From Rhodoblastus sp963736175 (GTDB lineage: Bacteria > Pseudomonadota > Alphaproteobacteria > Rhizobiales > Beijerinckiaceae), in NCBI GenBank assembly GCA_963736175.1, contig CAVTNU010000008.1, positions 1-64,000 of the forward strand: a stretch of 64,000 bases of DNA. Reading direction: 5' to 3'. Shown piece after piece: positions 1 through 8,644 of the stretch. A program made the position numbers and the translations under genes. Numbering within the stretch: the first letter of the stretch is position 1; each line of letters opens with the position of its first letter. The notes beneath the pieces were generated by a model. The model was not told where the DNA came from and did no database searches. It worked only from the letters and a program-made list of their open reading frames with translations.

Positions 1-93
1 GCCGCCCGTCACCGTCCAAAGGACGCCCGTTCCGGCCCAGGCCATGCACTTGAGCGCGCCACGCCGATCGACATTGTTTTTTTCCGCGTCCAT
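1..93 (-). CDS. Metallophosphoesterase, N-terminus only (runs off the window)
   Basis: Only the first 31 codons are present; the gene continues left of the window. The start is ATG at position 93 on the minus strand, with a strong ribosome binding site AAGGAGAG six bases before it. The peptide begins MDAEKNNVDRRGALKCMAWA and continues GTGVLWTVTGG: a twin-arginine-like RRGALxCM motif and a short hydrophobic stretch. From memory this N-terminus is typical of exported calcineurin-like metallophosphoesterases of Hyphomicrobiales. No catalytic residues are visible, so the family call is inference from the leader alone. Confidence 0.5.
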   Translation of the reverse strand, partial: MDAEKNNVDRRGALKCMAWAGTGVLWTVTGG

Positions 94-364
94 TGGTCTC
101 TCCTTCATGCGTAAATCGTCGCATCTATGAGGAGACTAGGTTTGACGGCGATTTATTCCCGGCCGCAGGGGATTTTCTCAATTCGACCGAACCAGCGCCG
201 GCGGGGTTACGGCGACAACGCCGTATAGTGGCGGCGCGCGCGCCTCCCATAACTTTGGCGTCGAGACCGTCTTTCTCTTGTGTAAGCGCCCCCCCGCCGG
301 CCGCTTGACAAAATTCTGTGTTCATGTTTTGTTCTAATCACGTTTGACGTGACGGAATAGTTTC
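94..364. other. Intergenic region between divergent genes
   Basis: About 270 bases between the divergently transcribed metallophosphoesterase and toxin genes. Short ORFs here on both strands lack ribosome binding sites and family signatures. Promoters for both directions should lie here, but no convincing -35/-10 pair was found; the sequence just before the toxin gene (300-364) is comparatively AT-rich. Confidence 0.4.
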
Positions 365-1645
365 ATGACGATGCGCTTATTGCGAAAATTCAAGCTGGCC
401 GGCGCGAAAGGCGACAACGTCCATCCCTATCTCAACAAGGACGGCGCTTTTTTAGGCCCGCGCCTCGCGTTGCTCGAAAAGGACGAGCGGGGCCGCTGGC
501 GAGCGCGGCCCGCGCCGGTTCTCAAAAAAATCCTGTCCGAGGGTTATGGCTCGCCCGTCGACATGTCGCGGCGCGTGCAAAGCCTTGAAGTCGTCGCCCG
601 CGCGTTGAACGACAATAATCCCGCTCTGGCCGCTATCGCTCTGGTTCAGGCGCAATTTCCCCCGCTCCCCGATGATCTGGAAAAAGGCGCGGACGCTCAC
701 TTGACCCAGCCGCGCGTTCCGGCTGGCTCCGCCGGCGCGGGCCAATGGACGTCAGGCGGCGCGGTTGCGGCGGCGGGCGCGGCGGCCGAAGCGACGGGCG
801 GCGTAGCGGAAACGGCAACCGCCATTGGCGAAGCCCTAATCGGCGTCGGCCCGACTGTCGGGCGGGCGGGTTTGGCTGTGGGAACGTCTGTGGGCGGGAC
901 GCTCGCCGGCGCAGCCCTGGCGACGGCGGGAGTCGTTTTTGTCCCGACCAATGCGAGCCTTGCGTCCGAAGGCGGCGTGACGGGGCAACCCGGCCTGAAT
1001 TTCCGTTTCAGCGAAATGCGCCTGACGCTGATCCAGCGTGACGATCAGGGCGGCGCGCGCCTGTTGTTCTCGGGAATGCCGGGAACGGGCGGCTATTACC
1101 GCAACGCCGACGGAACGATCATTGGCCGCGCCGTCGGCCTGGGCTTTGAGCTGGACCATGCCGGCGTCGCCGCGATGAGCGCGGCGCAACCGGAAAGCCG
1201 GACTGTCGCGCTGGTCGGGGCCAAGGCAAAGGCGCCTGACGAACCGAAACTTTGTCCCGACCCGTCACCAGACAGACCGAGCGGAATGAGCGCGCGCGCC
1301 GCCGCCTATCAACAGTGGATTACCGGTCTGCCGCTTGGCGAGGCGATTTTGTTCAATGGCGCCCATTTCGACGGCTGTGACACGGCCACCGGGACATTGC
1401 TGGAAGCCAAGGGGCCGGGGTTGCAGCAGCACCTTGATGAAAATGGCAATTGGAAACCATATTTCGTTAAGAAGGGAAAAGTAAACCTTGACGACCAAAT
1501 TACGCGTCAATCGCGAGCGGCGGGAGGGCGGTTAGTCGAGTGGTATGTCGCCGAGCCTCGGGTTGCAGAATACATCCGAGAGTTCGCATGGAATAACCGT
1601 TTCTATAATATCAAAGTGTCATTTACTCCGCCGAGGACACCATGA
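365..1645 (+). CDS. Polymorphic toxin with C-terminal Tox-REase-5-like nuclease domain
   Basis: A 426-residue protein in three parts: an N-terminal region of unknown role; a linker with the motif RVPAGSAGAGQWTSGG (about residues 116-131), a phrase common in alphaproteobacterial toxin and phage-head-like proteins, followed by an Ala/Gly-rich hydrophobic stretch to about 195; and a C-terminal domain (about 315-426) resembling restriction-endonuclease-fold toxin 5. The candidate PD-(D/E)xK catalytic residues are D336 (FDG), E347 and K349 (LLEAKG), with the family-like VEWYVAEP segment downstream. It probably cleaves nucleic acid in competitor cells. The stop overlaps the next gene's ATG (ATGA), the usual coupling of toxin to immunity gene. 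No secretion-system gene or PAAR/VgrG domain is nearby, so the delivery route is unknown. Confidence 0.65.
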   Translation: MTMRLLRKFKLAGAKGDNVHPYLNKDGAFLGPRLALLEKDERGRWRARPAPVLKKILSEGYGSPVDMSRRVQSLEVVARALNDNNPALAAIALVQAQFPPLPDDLEKGADAHLTQPRVPAGSAGAGQWTSGGAVAAAGAAAEATGGVAETATAIGEALIGVGPTVGRAGLAVGTSVGGTLAGAALATAGVVFVPTNASLASEGGVTGQPGLNFRFSEMRLTLIQRDDQGGARLLFSGMPGTGGYYRNADGTIIGRAVGLGFELDHAGVAAMSAAQPESRTVALVGAKAKAPDEPKLCPDPSPDRPSGMSARAAAYQQWITGLPLGEAILFNGAHFDGCDTATGTLLEAKGPGLQQHLDENGNWKPYFVKKGKVNLDDQITRQSRAAGGRLVEWYVAEPRVAEYIREFAWNNRFYNIKVSFTPPRTP

Positions 1646-2046
1646 GCTTCGATATTTTTCTGGGCTGCTTTAAGGGAGGCGAAGAAGCCAACTTTCCGCG
1701 AAGCATTGTTGAAGAGGCGTTTGGGGCCTTTGTCGAACGCCGGGAGGATCGTTGCTGGGTGCTGCTTTATCCAGATGGTGGAGCGGGCGATCTCTATGTC
1801 GATGAAAATCCGAATATTTCCGGTTTTTCAGTCAATCGTCCGCCAGCCAGTCCTGGTTTTTGGGAAGGCATTCTTTCTGTCCTGCAACGCACCAGCAGCG
1901 TTTTGTTCTGGGCGGGAAGCGGCTGCGTCGTCGCCTTTGAAAGCATAATTGCCGATCTGCCGAAAGATCTCATAGAGACGGTTGGCGCGCCGACTGTCGT
2001 TGCGCGGCCAGAACAAATTGTTGAAGTTATCAAGCGGTCAGATTGA
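1642..2046 (+). CDS. Probable immunity protein 1, cognate to the Tox-REase-5-like toxin
   Basis: A 134-residue acidic cytosolic protein without signal peptide or membrane segment. It starts inside the toxin stop codon (ATGA overlap), which implies co-translation. It is clearly homologous to the next ORF: both begin MSFDIF and share YPDGG, LYVD, GF-V-RPPA, FW-IL--LQ-T, LP and PEQI in the same order. Neutralising the adjacent toxin is inferred from this arrangement; I cannot assign an Imm family number from sequence alone. Confidence 0.6.
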   Translation: MSFDIFLGCFKGGEEANFPRSIVEEAFGAFVERREDRCWVLLYPDGGAGDLYVDENPNISGFSVNRPPASPGFWEGILSVLQRTSSVLFWAGSGCVVAFESIIADLPKDLIETVGAPTVVARPEQIVEVIKRSD

Positions 2047-2137
2047 GGCACGCGCGCGTAGCCGCAAATATCAGCAAATATGTGCTAATGCGCGGGTACA
2101 GGAATATTGTCGTCATCTATGCGCCCATGGTGCAATA

Positions 2138-2546
2138 ATGAGTTTCGATATTTTTTTGCATTGCTATGACGAAAAAGGGGAATCAGAAATGTTCCCCTTC
2201 GCGTTGATCGAGCGGGAGTTCGGACCTTTCGCCGCTGTAAAGGCGGCCAAATGGTGGGATCTCATCTATCCGGATGGGGGCCGATGCGAATTATATGTCG
2301 ATACGACGGAGCCTGGCGTTGACGGCTTCGGTGTGGCGCGGCCACCGGCCTATATTGCGTTCTGGCAATCGATTCTGAATCTGCTTCAACAGACGCCGAG
2401 CTGCCTTCATTGGCCCGGCGGTGGACCCTTGATCGCCCAAGCCTTCGTGCGCGATCATCTGCCGCAATATATGATCGAGGGCCTTGGCGAACCGATTCTC
2501 TGTTTCGACGCCAGAGCAGATCCTCGAGGCGATCAGGAACAGTTGA
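2138..2546 (+). pseudogene. Second immunity gene, frameshifted near its 3' end
   Basis: A paralogue of the preceding immunity gene, starting at ATG 2138 (MSFDIFLHCYDEKGE). It aligns along its whole length until GEPI at about 2497. The open frame then runs on to 2752 with an unrelated 68-residue tail. Moving forward one base at about 2498-2501 restores the family ending: VSTPEQILEAIRNS then TGA at 2544, matching VVARPEQIVEVIKRSD in the first copy. The restored gene also ends just before the convergent ORF at 2557, whereas the unshifted frame runs through it. Either one surplus base (error or mutation) or genuine decay of a spare immunity gene. Confidence 0.6.
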
Positions 2547-2556
2547 GCGGACGTTG

Positions 2557-2859
2557 TCAGAATGCGCGCACGGATTGCGCCGCTGCGGACGACGCCGGGC
2601 CTTGCCGCGCTTGCGTCAGCGCGCCGGCGCCGATGAGGAGGGGGATGACCACCAGCGCCGCCGCGAAAGCCATGTTGCCGAAAGCCAGGCGCTTCAGCGC
2701 CTCGGGCGCCGCGACGCCGGCCGAATGCGATCGCGCCGTCAGGCGCGCGTGAGCGAGGGGCAGGGACAGGGAATTGCTCATTGGCGCACCGCGGAAAATT
2801 TCACCAAGCGCCAGTATGCCCCGCGCGCCTTGCCCGAGTTTTGTGAAACTCAGCGGCAT
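2557..2859 (-). CDS. Small hypothetical membrane protein
   Basis: A 100-residue ORF on the minus strand, convergent with the immunity genes. One hydrophobic segment, roughly residues 60-80 (NMAFAAALVVIPLLIGAGAL), could span the membrane. ATG at 2859 gives the full length; an internal ATG at 2781 (MSNSLSLPLAHARL) is an alternative. Neither has a strong ribosome binding site. It is supported mainly by the membrane segment and by fitting exactly between its neighbours. Function unknown; it could be spurious. Confidence 0.4.
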   Translation of the reverse strand: MPLSFTKLGQGARGILALGEIFRGAPMSNSLSLPLAHARLTARSHSAGVAAPEALKRLAFGNMAFAAALVVIPLLIGAGALTQARQGPASSAAAQSVRAF

Positions 2860-2864
2860 TTTAG

Positions 2865-3299
2865 CTAATTTGCGTTTTCCTGCGGCGGGATCGGGCGTGG
2901 GCGCCCGGCGTCGTCGATCGCCACGAAGGTGAAGGTGGCGTCCGTCACCTTTTCCAGAATGTCCAGACGAAAACGTTTCGCCCAGGCTTCGAGATGAATT
3001 TTCATCGACGTGCGGCCGACCGATTCGACGCTTGCATAGACCGACAAAACGTCGCCGACGCGCACCGGACGGATGAAGGTCATGGTGTCGACCTTGACCG
3101 TGACGACGCGCCCCTGCGCCCGCTCGACGCCAGCTATGCCGCCGGCCATATCCATCTGCGAGAGCACCCAGCCGCCGAAAATATCGCCGTTGGCGTTGGT
3201 GTCAGCCGGCATGGCGATGACGCGCACGGTCAGGGCGCCGCACGGCGCCTCCTGCGGCGGCGAATTCGGTTGCTTCACATCGCTCATCGGCGTCCTCAT
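2865..3299 (-). CDS. yciA: Acyl-CoA thioesterase, YciA-like hotdog fold
   Basis: A 144-residue single hotdog-domain protein that hydrolyses short- to medium-chain acyl-CoA to free acid and CoA in the cytosol. Family signatures are present: MPADTNANGDIFGGWVLSQM with the catalytic Asp in the NxxGDIFGG loop, then VTVKVDTMTFIRPVRVGD, and WAKR. The second Met (MSDVKQPN, at 3287) may be the true start, since MRTP in front of it is not conserved in the family as I know it. It is divergent from msrB with about 120 bases between them. Length is normal. Confidence 0.85.
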   Translation of the reverse strand: MRTPMSDVKQPNSPPQEAPCGALTVRVIAMPADTNANGDIFGGWVLSQMDMAGGIAGVERAQGRVVTVKVDTMTFIRPVRVGDVLSVYASVESVGRTSMKIHLEAWAKRFRLDILEKVTDATFTFVAIDDAGRPRPIPPQENAN

Positions 3300-3421
3300 T
3301 CATCAGGGTTTTCGAGTCCGCTTCCCGCCTAAAGAATTTTGCGGCAAATTACGACGATTGAATTAAGCTGATTGACCGAAAACGGCGCAAGGGCGCACAG
3401 GCGGTTGGAGGACCGGCGGCC

Positions 3422-3829
3422 ATGCACGAGATCAAGTCCTATCCTGTGGTCCACAACGAAGCCGAGTGGCGCAAGATCCTCAGTCCCGAACAATATGCGG
3501 TGATGCGCCAGCATGGAACCGAGATGCCCGGCAGTTGCGCGCTCAACCACGAAAAGCGCGCTGGCGAATTTTCCTGCGCCGGCTGCGGTCAGCCGCTGTT
3601 TCGCTCAAAGACCAAATTCGAGAGCGGCACCGGCTGGCCCAGTTTCAACGATCCCGTGTCTGGCGCGCTCGAATCCGCGCGCGACATCAGCCACGACATG
3701 GTCCGCGTCGAAGTTCATTGCGGCCGCTGCGGCAGCCATCTCGGCCATGTGTTCGAGGATGGGCCGGCGCCGACCTTTCTGCGCTATTGCATCAACGGCG
3801 TGGCGCTGAACTTCAAGCCGGACGAATAG
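3422..3829 (+). CDS. msrB: Peptide-methionine (R)-S-oxide reductase
   Basis: A 135-residue single-domain enzyme that reduces methionine-R-sulfoxide in damaged proteins, normally with thioredoxin. All hallmarks are visible: zinc-binding CxxC pairs C52/C55 and C100/C103, the GTGWPSF substrate motif (69-75), HLGHVF (106-111), and catalytic C123 in RYCINGVALNF. No signal peptide, so cytosolic. A ribosome binding site (GGAGG) precedes ATG 3422. Its 3' end overlaps the convergent MFS gene by 17 bases. Confidence 0.95.
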   Translation: MHEIKSYPVVHNEAEWRKILSPEQYAVMRQHGTEMPGSCALNHEKRAGEFSCAGCGQPLFRSKTKFESGTGWPSFNDPVSGALESARDISHDMVRVEVHCGRCGSHLGHVFEDGPAPTFLRYCINGVALNFKPDE

Positions 3830-5036
3830 CGCCCGTCGCTTTTTTGACGGCGAGCGCGGCCACAACCGTCGCCGCCAGCGCCCCGGCCATGAAGGCGAAG
3901 GGCGTTCTCCAGGCGCCGGCGTCGATCATCGCGCCGACGATCGTCGGCACGCTCAACGAGGCCAGATCGAGGCCGGAATAGACGAAGCCGAATACTTTGC
4001 CGGTCGCCCCGGGCGGGGCCGCCTGACGCACCAGCATATCGCGCGAAGGCCCCGTCATGCCGACGCAGAAGCCGGCGACGACGGCGAGCGGCGCCAGCAG
4101 CCACGCCGGCGCGGCGACAAAGCCCAGCGTCAGCAAAAGGCAGGCCGCCGCCGTCAGGCCGACGCCGATGATGCGCTCGTAATGGCGGGTGCGATCGGCC
4201 AGAAATCCGCCGGCGAACGCGCCAAAGGCGGCGCCTGTCAGATAGATCGACGTCAACAGCGTCGCGAAGGCCAGGCTGACGCCCTGAACCATGGGCAGCA
4301 GGCTCGGCAGATAGGCTTGCGCCGCGCCGAGCGAGAGCTGCAGCAGAAAAAAATAGACGAAGGCGAACAGCACCGACGCTGACAAAAGATCGAGCAACGG
4401 GCGCGTCACGCCGGTTTTGGCCGGGACGGGATGGGCGATGGCGGGCGCTTCCGGCGCGCTCAGCTCCTCGCGCGCCAGCGACAGTCCCAGGGCCAAAACG
4501 AGGCCAGCGGCGCCGAGCGACAACAGCGCGGCGCGCCAGCCGAACGCCTGCGCCAACGCGATGACGGCGATAGGCGCGGCCGCCCAGCCGAGCGTGCCGG
4601 TGATGGCGTGGACGCTGTAGCCGCGCGCCATGCGCTTCATCGAGACTTTGCCGCTGAGCAACGAATAATCGGCCGGATGGAAAATGGCGTTGCCGACGCC
4701 GGCGATCGCCGTCAGCGCTAGCATGGTCCAGAGGTTGCCGGCAAAGCCGACAAGGCCGATGCCGCCCGCCAGCACGGCGACGCCGGCCGGCAGGACGTGG
4801 CGGGCGCCGATCCTGTCAACCAAAAATCCCGCCAAAACCTGGAACACGCCGGAAACGGCGAAAAAGACCGTCATCAGCGCGCCCAGCTCGACGTAGCCGA
4901 AGCCAAGCTCGGCCGTCATCATCGGCAATAGCGGCGGCAGAACGAGCTGAAAGAAATGGCTTGAGAAATGCGCCAGGCCGACCGCGCCGATCACGCGGAA
5001 GTCGGCCCTGGCGTTGTCGACGGCGATTTGGATCAT
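3813..5036 (-). CDS. MFS transporter, Fsr-like
   Basis: A 407-residue inner-membrane protein with about 12 hydrophobic segments in two halves. It has the MFS loop signature in LVDRIGARHVLPAG after helix 2 and a related one (GGFLADRTRHYERI) in the second half. N-terminal features such as HFSSHFFQLVLPPLLPMM resemble the fosmidomycin-resistance (Fsr) branch of drug exporters. Substrate cannot be deduced. It is convergent with msrB and divergent from panD. Confidence 0.8.
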   Translation of the reverse strand: MIQIAVDNARADFRVIGAVGLAHFSSHFFQLVLPPLLPMMTAELGFGYVELGALMTVFFAVSGVFQVLAGFLVDRIGARHVLPAGVAVLAGGIGLVGFAGNLWTMLALTAIAGVGNAIFHPADYSLLSGKVSMKRMARGYSVHAITGTLGWAAAPIAVIALAQAFGWRAALLSLGAAGLVLALGLSLAREELSAPEAPAIAHPVPAKTGVTRPLLDLLSASVLFAFVYFFLLQLSLGAAQAYLPSLLPMVQGVSLAFATLLTSIYLTGAAFGAFAGGFLADRTRHYERIIGVGLTAAACLLLTLGFVAAPAWLLAPLAVVAGFCVGMTGPSRDMLVRQAAPPGATGKVFGFVYSGLDLASLSVPTIVGAMIDAGAWRTPFAFMAGALAATVVAALAVKKATGAIRPA

Positions 5037-5181
5037 GCGCTAGCATGTCAGGGCGCGCCCGCAGGGTCAATCGGCCGGCCGGCGCCAACACACTGGCGGG
5101 CGCCGCCTAAAAGGGATAAAGCACGCCCCTCAAACAGCAATGTGGTTCGCCGCCGTGCGGCGCGACCGGATGGAAGAGCGC

Positions 5182-5631
5182 ATGCGCAAAGTGGTTGGGG
5201 CGAAGCTGCACGGGATTTTCGTGACGCAGGCCAATATCGACTACCATGGCTCAATTACGCTCGATCCCGATCATTGCGAGGAGGCGGGCATCTTGCCGCT
5301 GGAGTTCGTCGATATCTGGAACAAGAATTCCGGCGCGCGGATCTCCACTTATGTGATTTTGGGCGAGCGCGGCTCGCGTTGCTGCATTCTCAACGGCGCG
5401 GCGGCGCGCACCTGCCAGCCGGGCGATCAGATCATCATCTGCAATTCGGTTTATATTTCGGGCGACGAGATTCCCCATCTCCATCCCAAGGTCCTGACCT
5501 TCGACCGCGACAACCGCGTCGTCGACCGCCTTTCCTATCGGGTCGAACGCGACAAGGACGGCCGCTTCGCCTTCTCCATTCTCGACGAGGCCGGCGCGCC
5601 GCAGGCGACGCCGCTGAAGACCCGTGGCTGA
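5182..5631 (+). CDS. panD: Aspartate 1-decarboxylase (pyruvoyl enzyme)
   Basis: Makes beta-alanine from L-aspartate for pantothenate and CoA synthesis. The proenzyme cleaves itself at the Gly-Ser bond of YHGSIT (about residues 24-25), which forms the pyruvoyl group. Also visible are KLHG near the N-terminus, the IWN-NSGARISTYVI active-site block, ERGSR, NGAAAR and PGDQIII. The start is taken at ATG 5182 (MRKVVGAKLHG) because upstream residues in the same frame are not family-like; GGAAGAG lies just ahead. About 149 residues, with the C-terminal extension common in alphaproteobacterial copies. The next gene's GTG overlaps its stop by 8 bases. Confidence 0.93.
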   Translation: MRKVVGAKLHGIFVTQANIDYHGSITLDPDHCEEAGILPLEFVDIWNKNSGARISTYVILGERGSRCCILNGAAARTCQPGDQIIICNSVYISGDEIPHLHPKVLTFDRDNRVVDRLSYRVERDKDGRFAFSILDEAGAPQATPLKTRG

Positions 5632-7069
5632 GGCTACGCCGGCCCGGCCGCGCGCCTTCGGCCTGCCCCTATCGTCATGGCTGCTGGCGGCGTGCGTGGT
5701 CCTCGCCCTGGCCGACGCGTTGTGGCGCTGGCGTCTTGCCTCCATTCTAGCGGCGCCGTTCTTCCTGGCCTATTTGGCGCTCGAATGGCGCATCCTGCTC
5801 GCCGCCGCCCGCGTCTTGATCGGCTGCGCCCTTGTGTTGGCGCTTTGGCTCAACTTTCAGCCCGGCTCGGCCGATCTGTTGGTCCGCGCCGCCAGCCGGA
5901 TGATCCTTTTTCCGGCTTTTCTCGCCATGCTGTCGCTGTTGCGCGCGGCGGCCTCCGCCTCGGGCGCCGCCGCCTCGGCCGGCCGCCATCTGGTCAACCA
6001 GCCGCCAAGCCGCCGTTACGCGGCGCTGACGGTTGGCGGGCATATTTTCGGCATCTTGTTCAATATCGGCGGTCTGGCGCTGCTGCTCGACATGACGCAA
6101 CAGGCCAATACGCTGGAGGCGGCGGGCGGCGTCGCCTATGTCCAGAATTTGCGCGAAAAACGCATGTATCTGGCGGTCATGCGCGGTTTCTCCGCCATCG
6201 CCTTGTGGTCGCCGCTGGGACTGGCCGTCAATCTGATCCTGGCCTCCATGCCCGGCCTGAGCTGGGCGCAATTCGCGCCCTATGGCATAGCCGCCGCGAT
6301 CGTCTTTCTGACCTTGGGTTGGATTTTCGATCAATTCGCCGCTCCGCGCGGACGCGTCGCGCTGGAGCGCCAGCGCGAGCCGAACGGGGCGTGGGCGCTC
6401 GCCAAGATGGTCGGCCACATATTCGCGCTGACCGCCTGCGCCGGTCTGGCAGAAGTCGCCTTCGGCCTTTCGTTTCAGACAACGCTGCTGATCGTCGTTC
6501 CTGTCTACGCATTCGCCTGGGGCTTTTCGATCGCCTGGGCGGGTCTTGCCGCCGGCTCGCCCGGGGCGCGACTCGCCGCTGCGTGCAAGAGCGCGTCGGG
6601 GTTGATCTATCGTGACGGGATCGGCCGGTTCGCCTACTACGCCAACGAAGCGGCGATTTTCGCCGTTTCCGGCTTTCTCGGCGTCGTGCTGACGGCGCTG
6701 GCGCCGCGCGCCGCCCTACAGCATCTGGTCGCGCTGCTGGCGCCGGGTCCCGGCCTGGCCGCCGCCGCTCTCGCCGTGACTGTCTTCGCTTTCGGCCTGA
6801 TCGGAATTAGCCCGATGATCACCGCCGCCATCCTCGGCGGCATTTTCGCCGACCTCGCCATCCCCGGCCTGTCGCAGACGAAGATCGCGCTGGCCCTGGC
6901 CGGGGGATGGACCTGCGTCATCGGCCTGGGGCCGATGATGTCCTCGCTGGTGATGTCGGCGGCGATCATCGGCCGCCCGCCCAGGTTGGTCAGCCTCGTC
7001 TGGAACAGCCGTTTCGCGTTTACCGCCGTGACGCTGCTTGTCGTTTTCCTGGTTCTGGCGCCTTTTTGA
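5624..7069 (+). CDS. Polytopic inner-membrane protein of unknown function
   Basis: A 481-residue protein with roughly 11-12 hydrophobic helices and short loops; two halves are separated by a polar stretch near residues 225-265. It starts at GTG 5624 inside the end of panD, so the two are probably co-translated. The segment GLIGISPMITAAILGGIFA near residue 400 and GLGPMMSSLVMSAAI near 440 look like the re-entrant loops of ion-transporter (IT) superfamily carriers, which suggests a secondary transporter; this is inference. I do not recognise a substrate family. Confidence 0.6.
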   Translation: MAEATPARPRAFGLPLSSWLLAACVVLALADALWRWRLASILAAPFFLAYLALEWRILLAAARVLIGCALVLALWLNFQPGSADLLVRAASRMILFPAFLAMLSLLRAAASASGAAASAGRHLVNQPPSRRYAALTVGGHIFGILFNIGGLALLLDMTQQANTLEAAGGVAYVQNLREKRMYLAVMRGFSAIALWSPLGLAVNLILASMPGLSWAQFAPYGIAAAIVFLTLGWIFDQFAAPRGRVALERQREPNGAWALAKMVGHIFALTACAGLAEVAFGLSFQTTLLIVVPVYAFAWGFSIAWAGLAAGSPGARLAAACKSASGLIYRDGIGRFAYYANEAAIFAVSGFLGVVLTALAPRAALQHLVALLAPGPGLAAAALAVTVFAFGLIGISPMITAAILGGIFADLAIPGLSQTKIALALAGGWTCVIGLGPMMSSLVMSAAIIGRPPRLVSLVWNSRFAFTAVTLLVVFLVLAPF

Positions 7070-7159
7070 AGTCGCTTTGACGTCGCCAATTCTGTATTGA
7101 GGGCGAAAAGCGCGGCTGTGTCGCCGCGCGTCGTCATCAGTCCCCCATCGGAGCCGCAC

Positions 7160-8404
7160 ATGTCAGAACGTCTGTCCCTCGCCAAGGATCGCATCAAGGT
7201 TTTGCTGCTCGAGGGCATCAATGACAGCGCCGTCGACCTGTTCAAGGCGGCCGGCTACACCAATCTGACGCGTCTGACCAAGGCCCTCGACGGCGAGGCT
7301 TTGCGCGAGGCGCTGCAAGGCGTGCATATCGTCGGCATTCGTTCGCGCACGAAATTGACCGAAACGGTGTTCGATTCGGCCGACAGGCTGATGGCGGTCG
7401 GCTGTTTTTCGGTCGGCACCAATCAGGTCGATCTCAACGCCGCGCATTTGCGCGCCATTCCGGTTTTCAACGCGCCCTTTTCCAATACGCGCTCGGTGGC
7501 GGAGCTGGTCATCGGCGAGATCGTCATGCTGCTGCGCCGAATTTTCCCGCGTTCGGTCTCGGCCCACGCCGGCGGATGGGACAAGAGCGCCAACGACAGT
7601 CTGGAAGTGCGCGGCAAGACGCTCGGCATCGTCGGCTATGGCAATATCGGCAGTCAGTTGTCGACCCTGGCCGAAGCGATGGGCATGCGCGTGATATTCT
7701 TCGACGTCACCGACAAGTTGCGCCACGGCAATACCGAGCCCTGCGAAACGCTCGAGGAACTGCTCGGCCAGTCGGACGTGGTCAGCCTGCATGTGCCGGA
7801 AACGGCGCAAACCAAGAACATGATGGGCAGGGCCGAGTTCGCCGCCATGAAAAAGGGCGGCTATTTCCTGAACAACGCCAGAGGCACGGTGGTCGACATC
7901 GAGGCCCTGGCGGAAGCCCTCAAAAGCGGCCATCTGCGCGGCGCGGCGGTCGACGTGTTCCCGAAGGAGCCGGCGGCTAACGGCGAGAAGTTCGTCTCGG
8001 CTCTGCAAGGGCTGGAAAACGTCATCCTCTCGCCGCATATCGGCGGATCGACCGAAGAGGCGCAGGAGCGCATCGGCGCGGAAGTGGCGCGTAAACTGGT
8101 CGATTATTCCGACGTCGGCTCGACGATCGGCGCCGTCAACTTCCCACAGGTGCAATTGGCGCCGCGCCCCAACGGCACCCGCTACATGCACGTCCACCGC
8201 AACGTGCCCGGCATGATGCGCAAGCTCAACGAGATCTTCTCGCAGCGCGGCATGAACATCGCCTCGCAATTCCTGCAGACTGACGGCGAACTCGGCTATG
8301 TGGTGATCGAGGCCGATGGCGCGCGCGAGGATTGCGAAGACGTGCTGGAGCAGATCCGCGCGCTCGACGGAACGCTGCGCGCCCGCATCATCTACGAGCG
8401 GTAA
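7160..8404 (+). CDS. serA: D-3-phosphoglycerate dehydrogenase
   Basis: The first step of serine synthesis: 3-phosphoglycerate plus NAD to 3-phosphohydroxypyruvate. About 414 residues, the short SerA type. In order: substrate domain, Rossmann motif GIVGYGNIGSQ, catalytic Arg in NNARGTVVDIEAL, Glu in the KEP region, and catalytic His in LSPHIGGSTEEAQ; a C-terminal ACT domain (MRKLNEIFSQRGMNIASQFLQ) gives serine feedback. The start ATG 7160 (MSERLSLAKDRIKVLLLEGI) fits the family; the frame extends upstream to 7097 without family similarity. Confidence 0.92.
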   Translation: MSERLSLAKDRIKVLLLEGINDSAVDLFKAAGYTNLTRLTKALDGEALREALQGVHIVGIRSRTKLTETVFDSADRLMAVGCFSVGTNQVDLNAAHLRAIPVFNAPFSNTRSVAELVIGEIVMLLRRIFPRSVSAHAGGWDKSANDSLEVRGKTLGIVGYGNIGSQLSTLAEAMGMRVIFFDVTDKLRHGNTEPCETLEELLGQSDVVSLHVPETAQTKNMMGRAEFAAMKKGGYFLNNARGTVVDIEALAEALKSGHLRGAAVDVFPKEPAANGEKFVSALQGLENVILSPHIGGSTEEAQERIGAEVARKLVDYSDVGSTIGAVNFPQVQLAPRPNGTRYMHVHRNVPGMMRKLNEIFSQRGMNIASQFLQTDGELGYVVIEADGAREDCEDVLEQIRALDGTLRARIIYER

Positions 8405-8471
8405 GTTCTCCGGCGAGCGCGTGATCGGCGCGATGGCGGGTCTTCGCCCCAATGCGTCCGATTTCCATAAA

Positions 8472-8500
8472 TTGACTTCACCACCGCTTGGCCCTAAAAG
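8472..8500 (+). promoter_or_regulatory. Candidate sigma-70 promoter for ffh-rpsP-rimM-trmD
   Basis: TTGACT at 8472-8477 and TAAAAG at 8495-8500 with a 17-base spacer, about 145 bases before ffh. The -35 matches 5/6 and the -10 4/6. It sits in the only sizeable gap (8405-8644) ahead of the operon. Confidence 0.45.
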
Positions 8501-8644
8501 ACCGCACTCTCTCGTCAGAGACGACCTTTGCTGACGCCGACCCGCCCTTGAGGGGGGAGGCCAACGCCCGGCAGCGCGATGCGCCCCCGGGCGCGTTTTG
8601 CTTTGGAGCGTCTCTGTCCTGTCGTCGACGAAAAGGATTTTTGC

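Noticed and set aside
1982..2137. Upstream extension of the second immunity ORF
   Set aside because: It overlaps the end of the first immunity gene and has no similarity to the MSFDIF family; ATG 2138 matches the paralogue's start.
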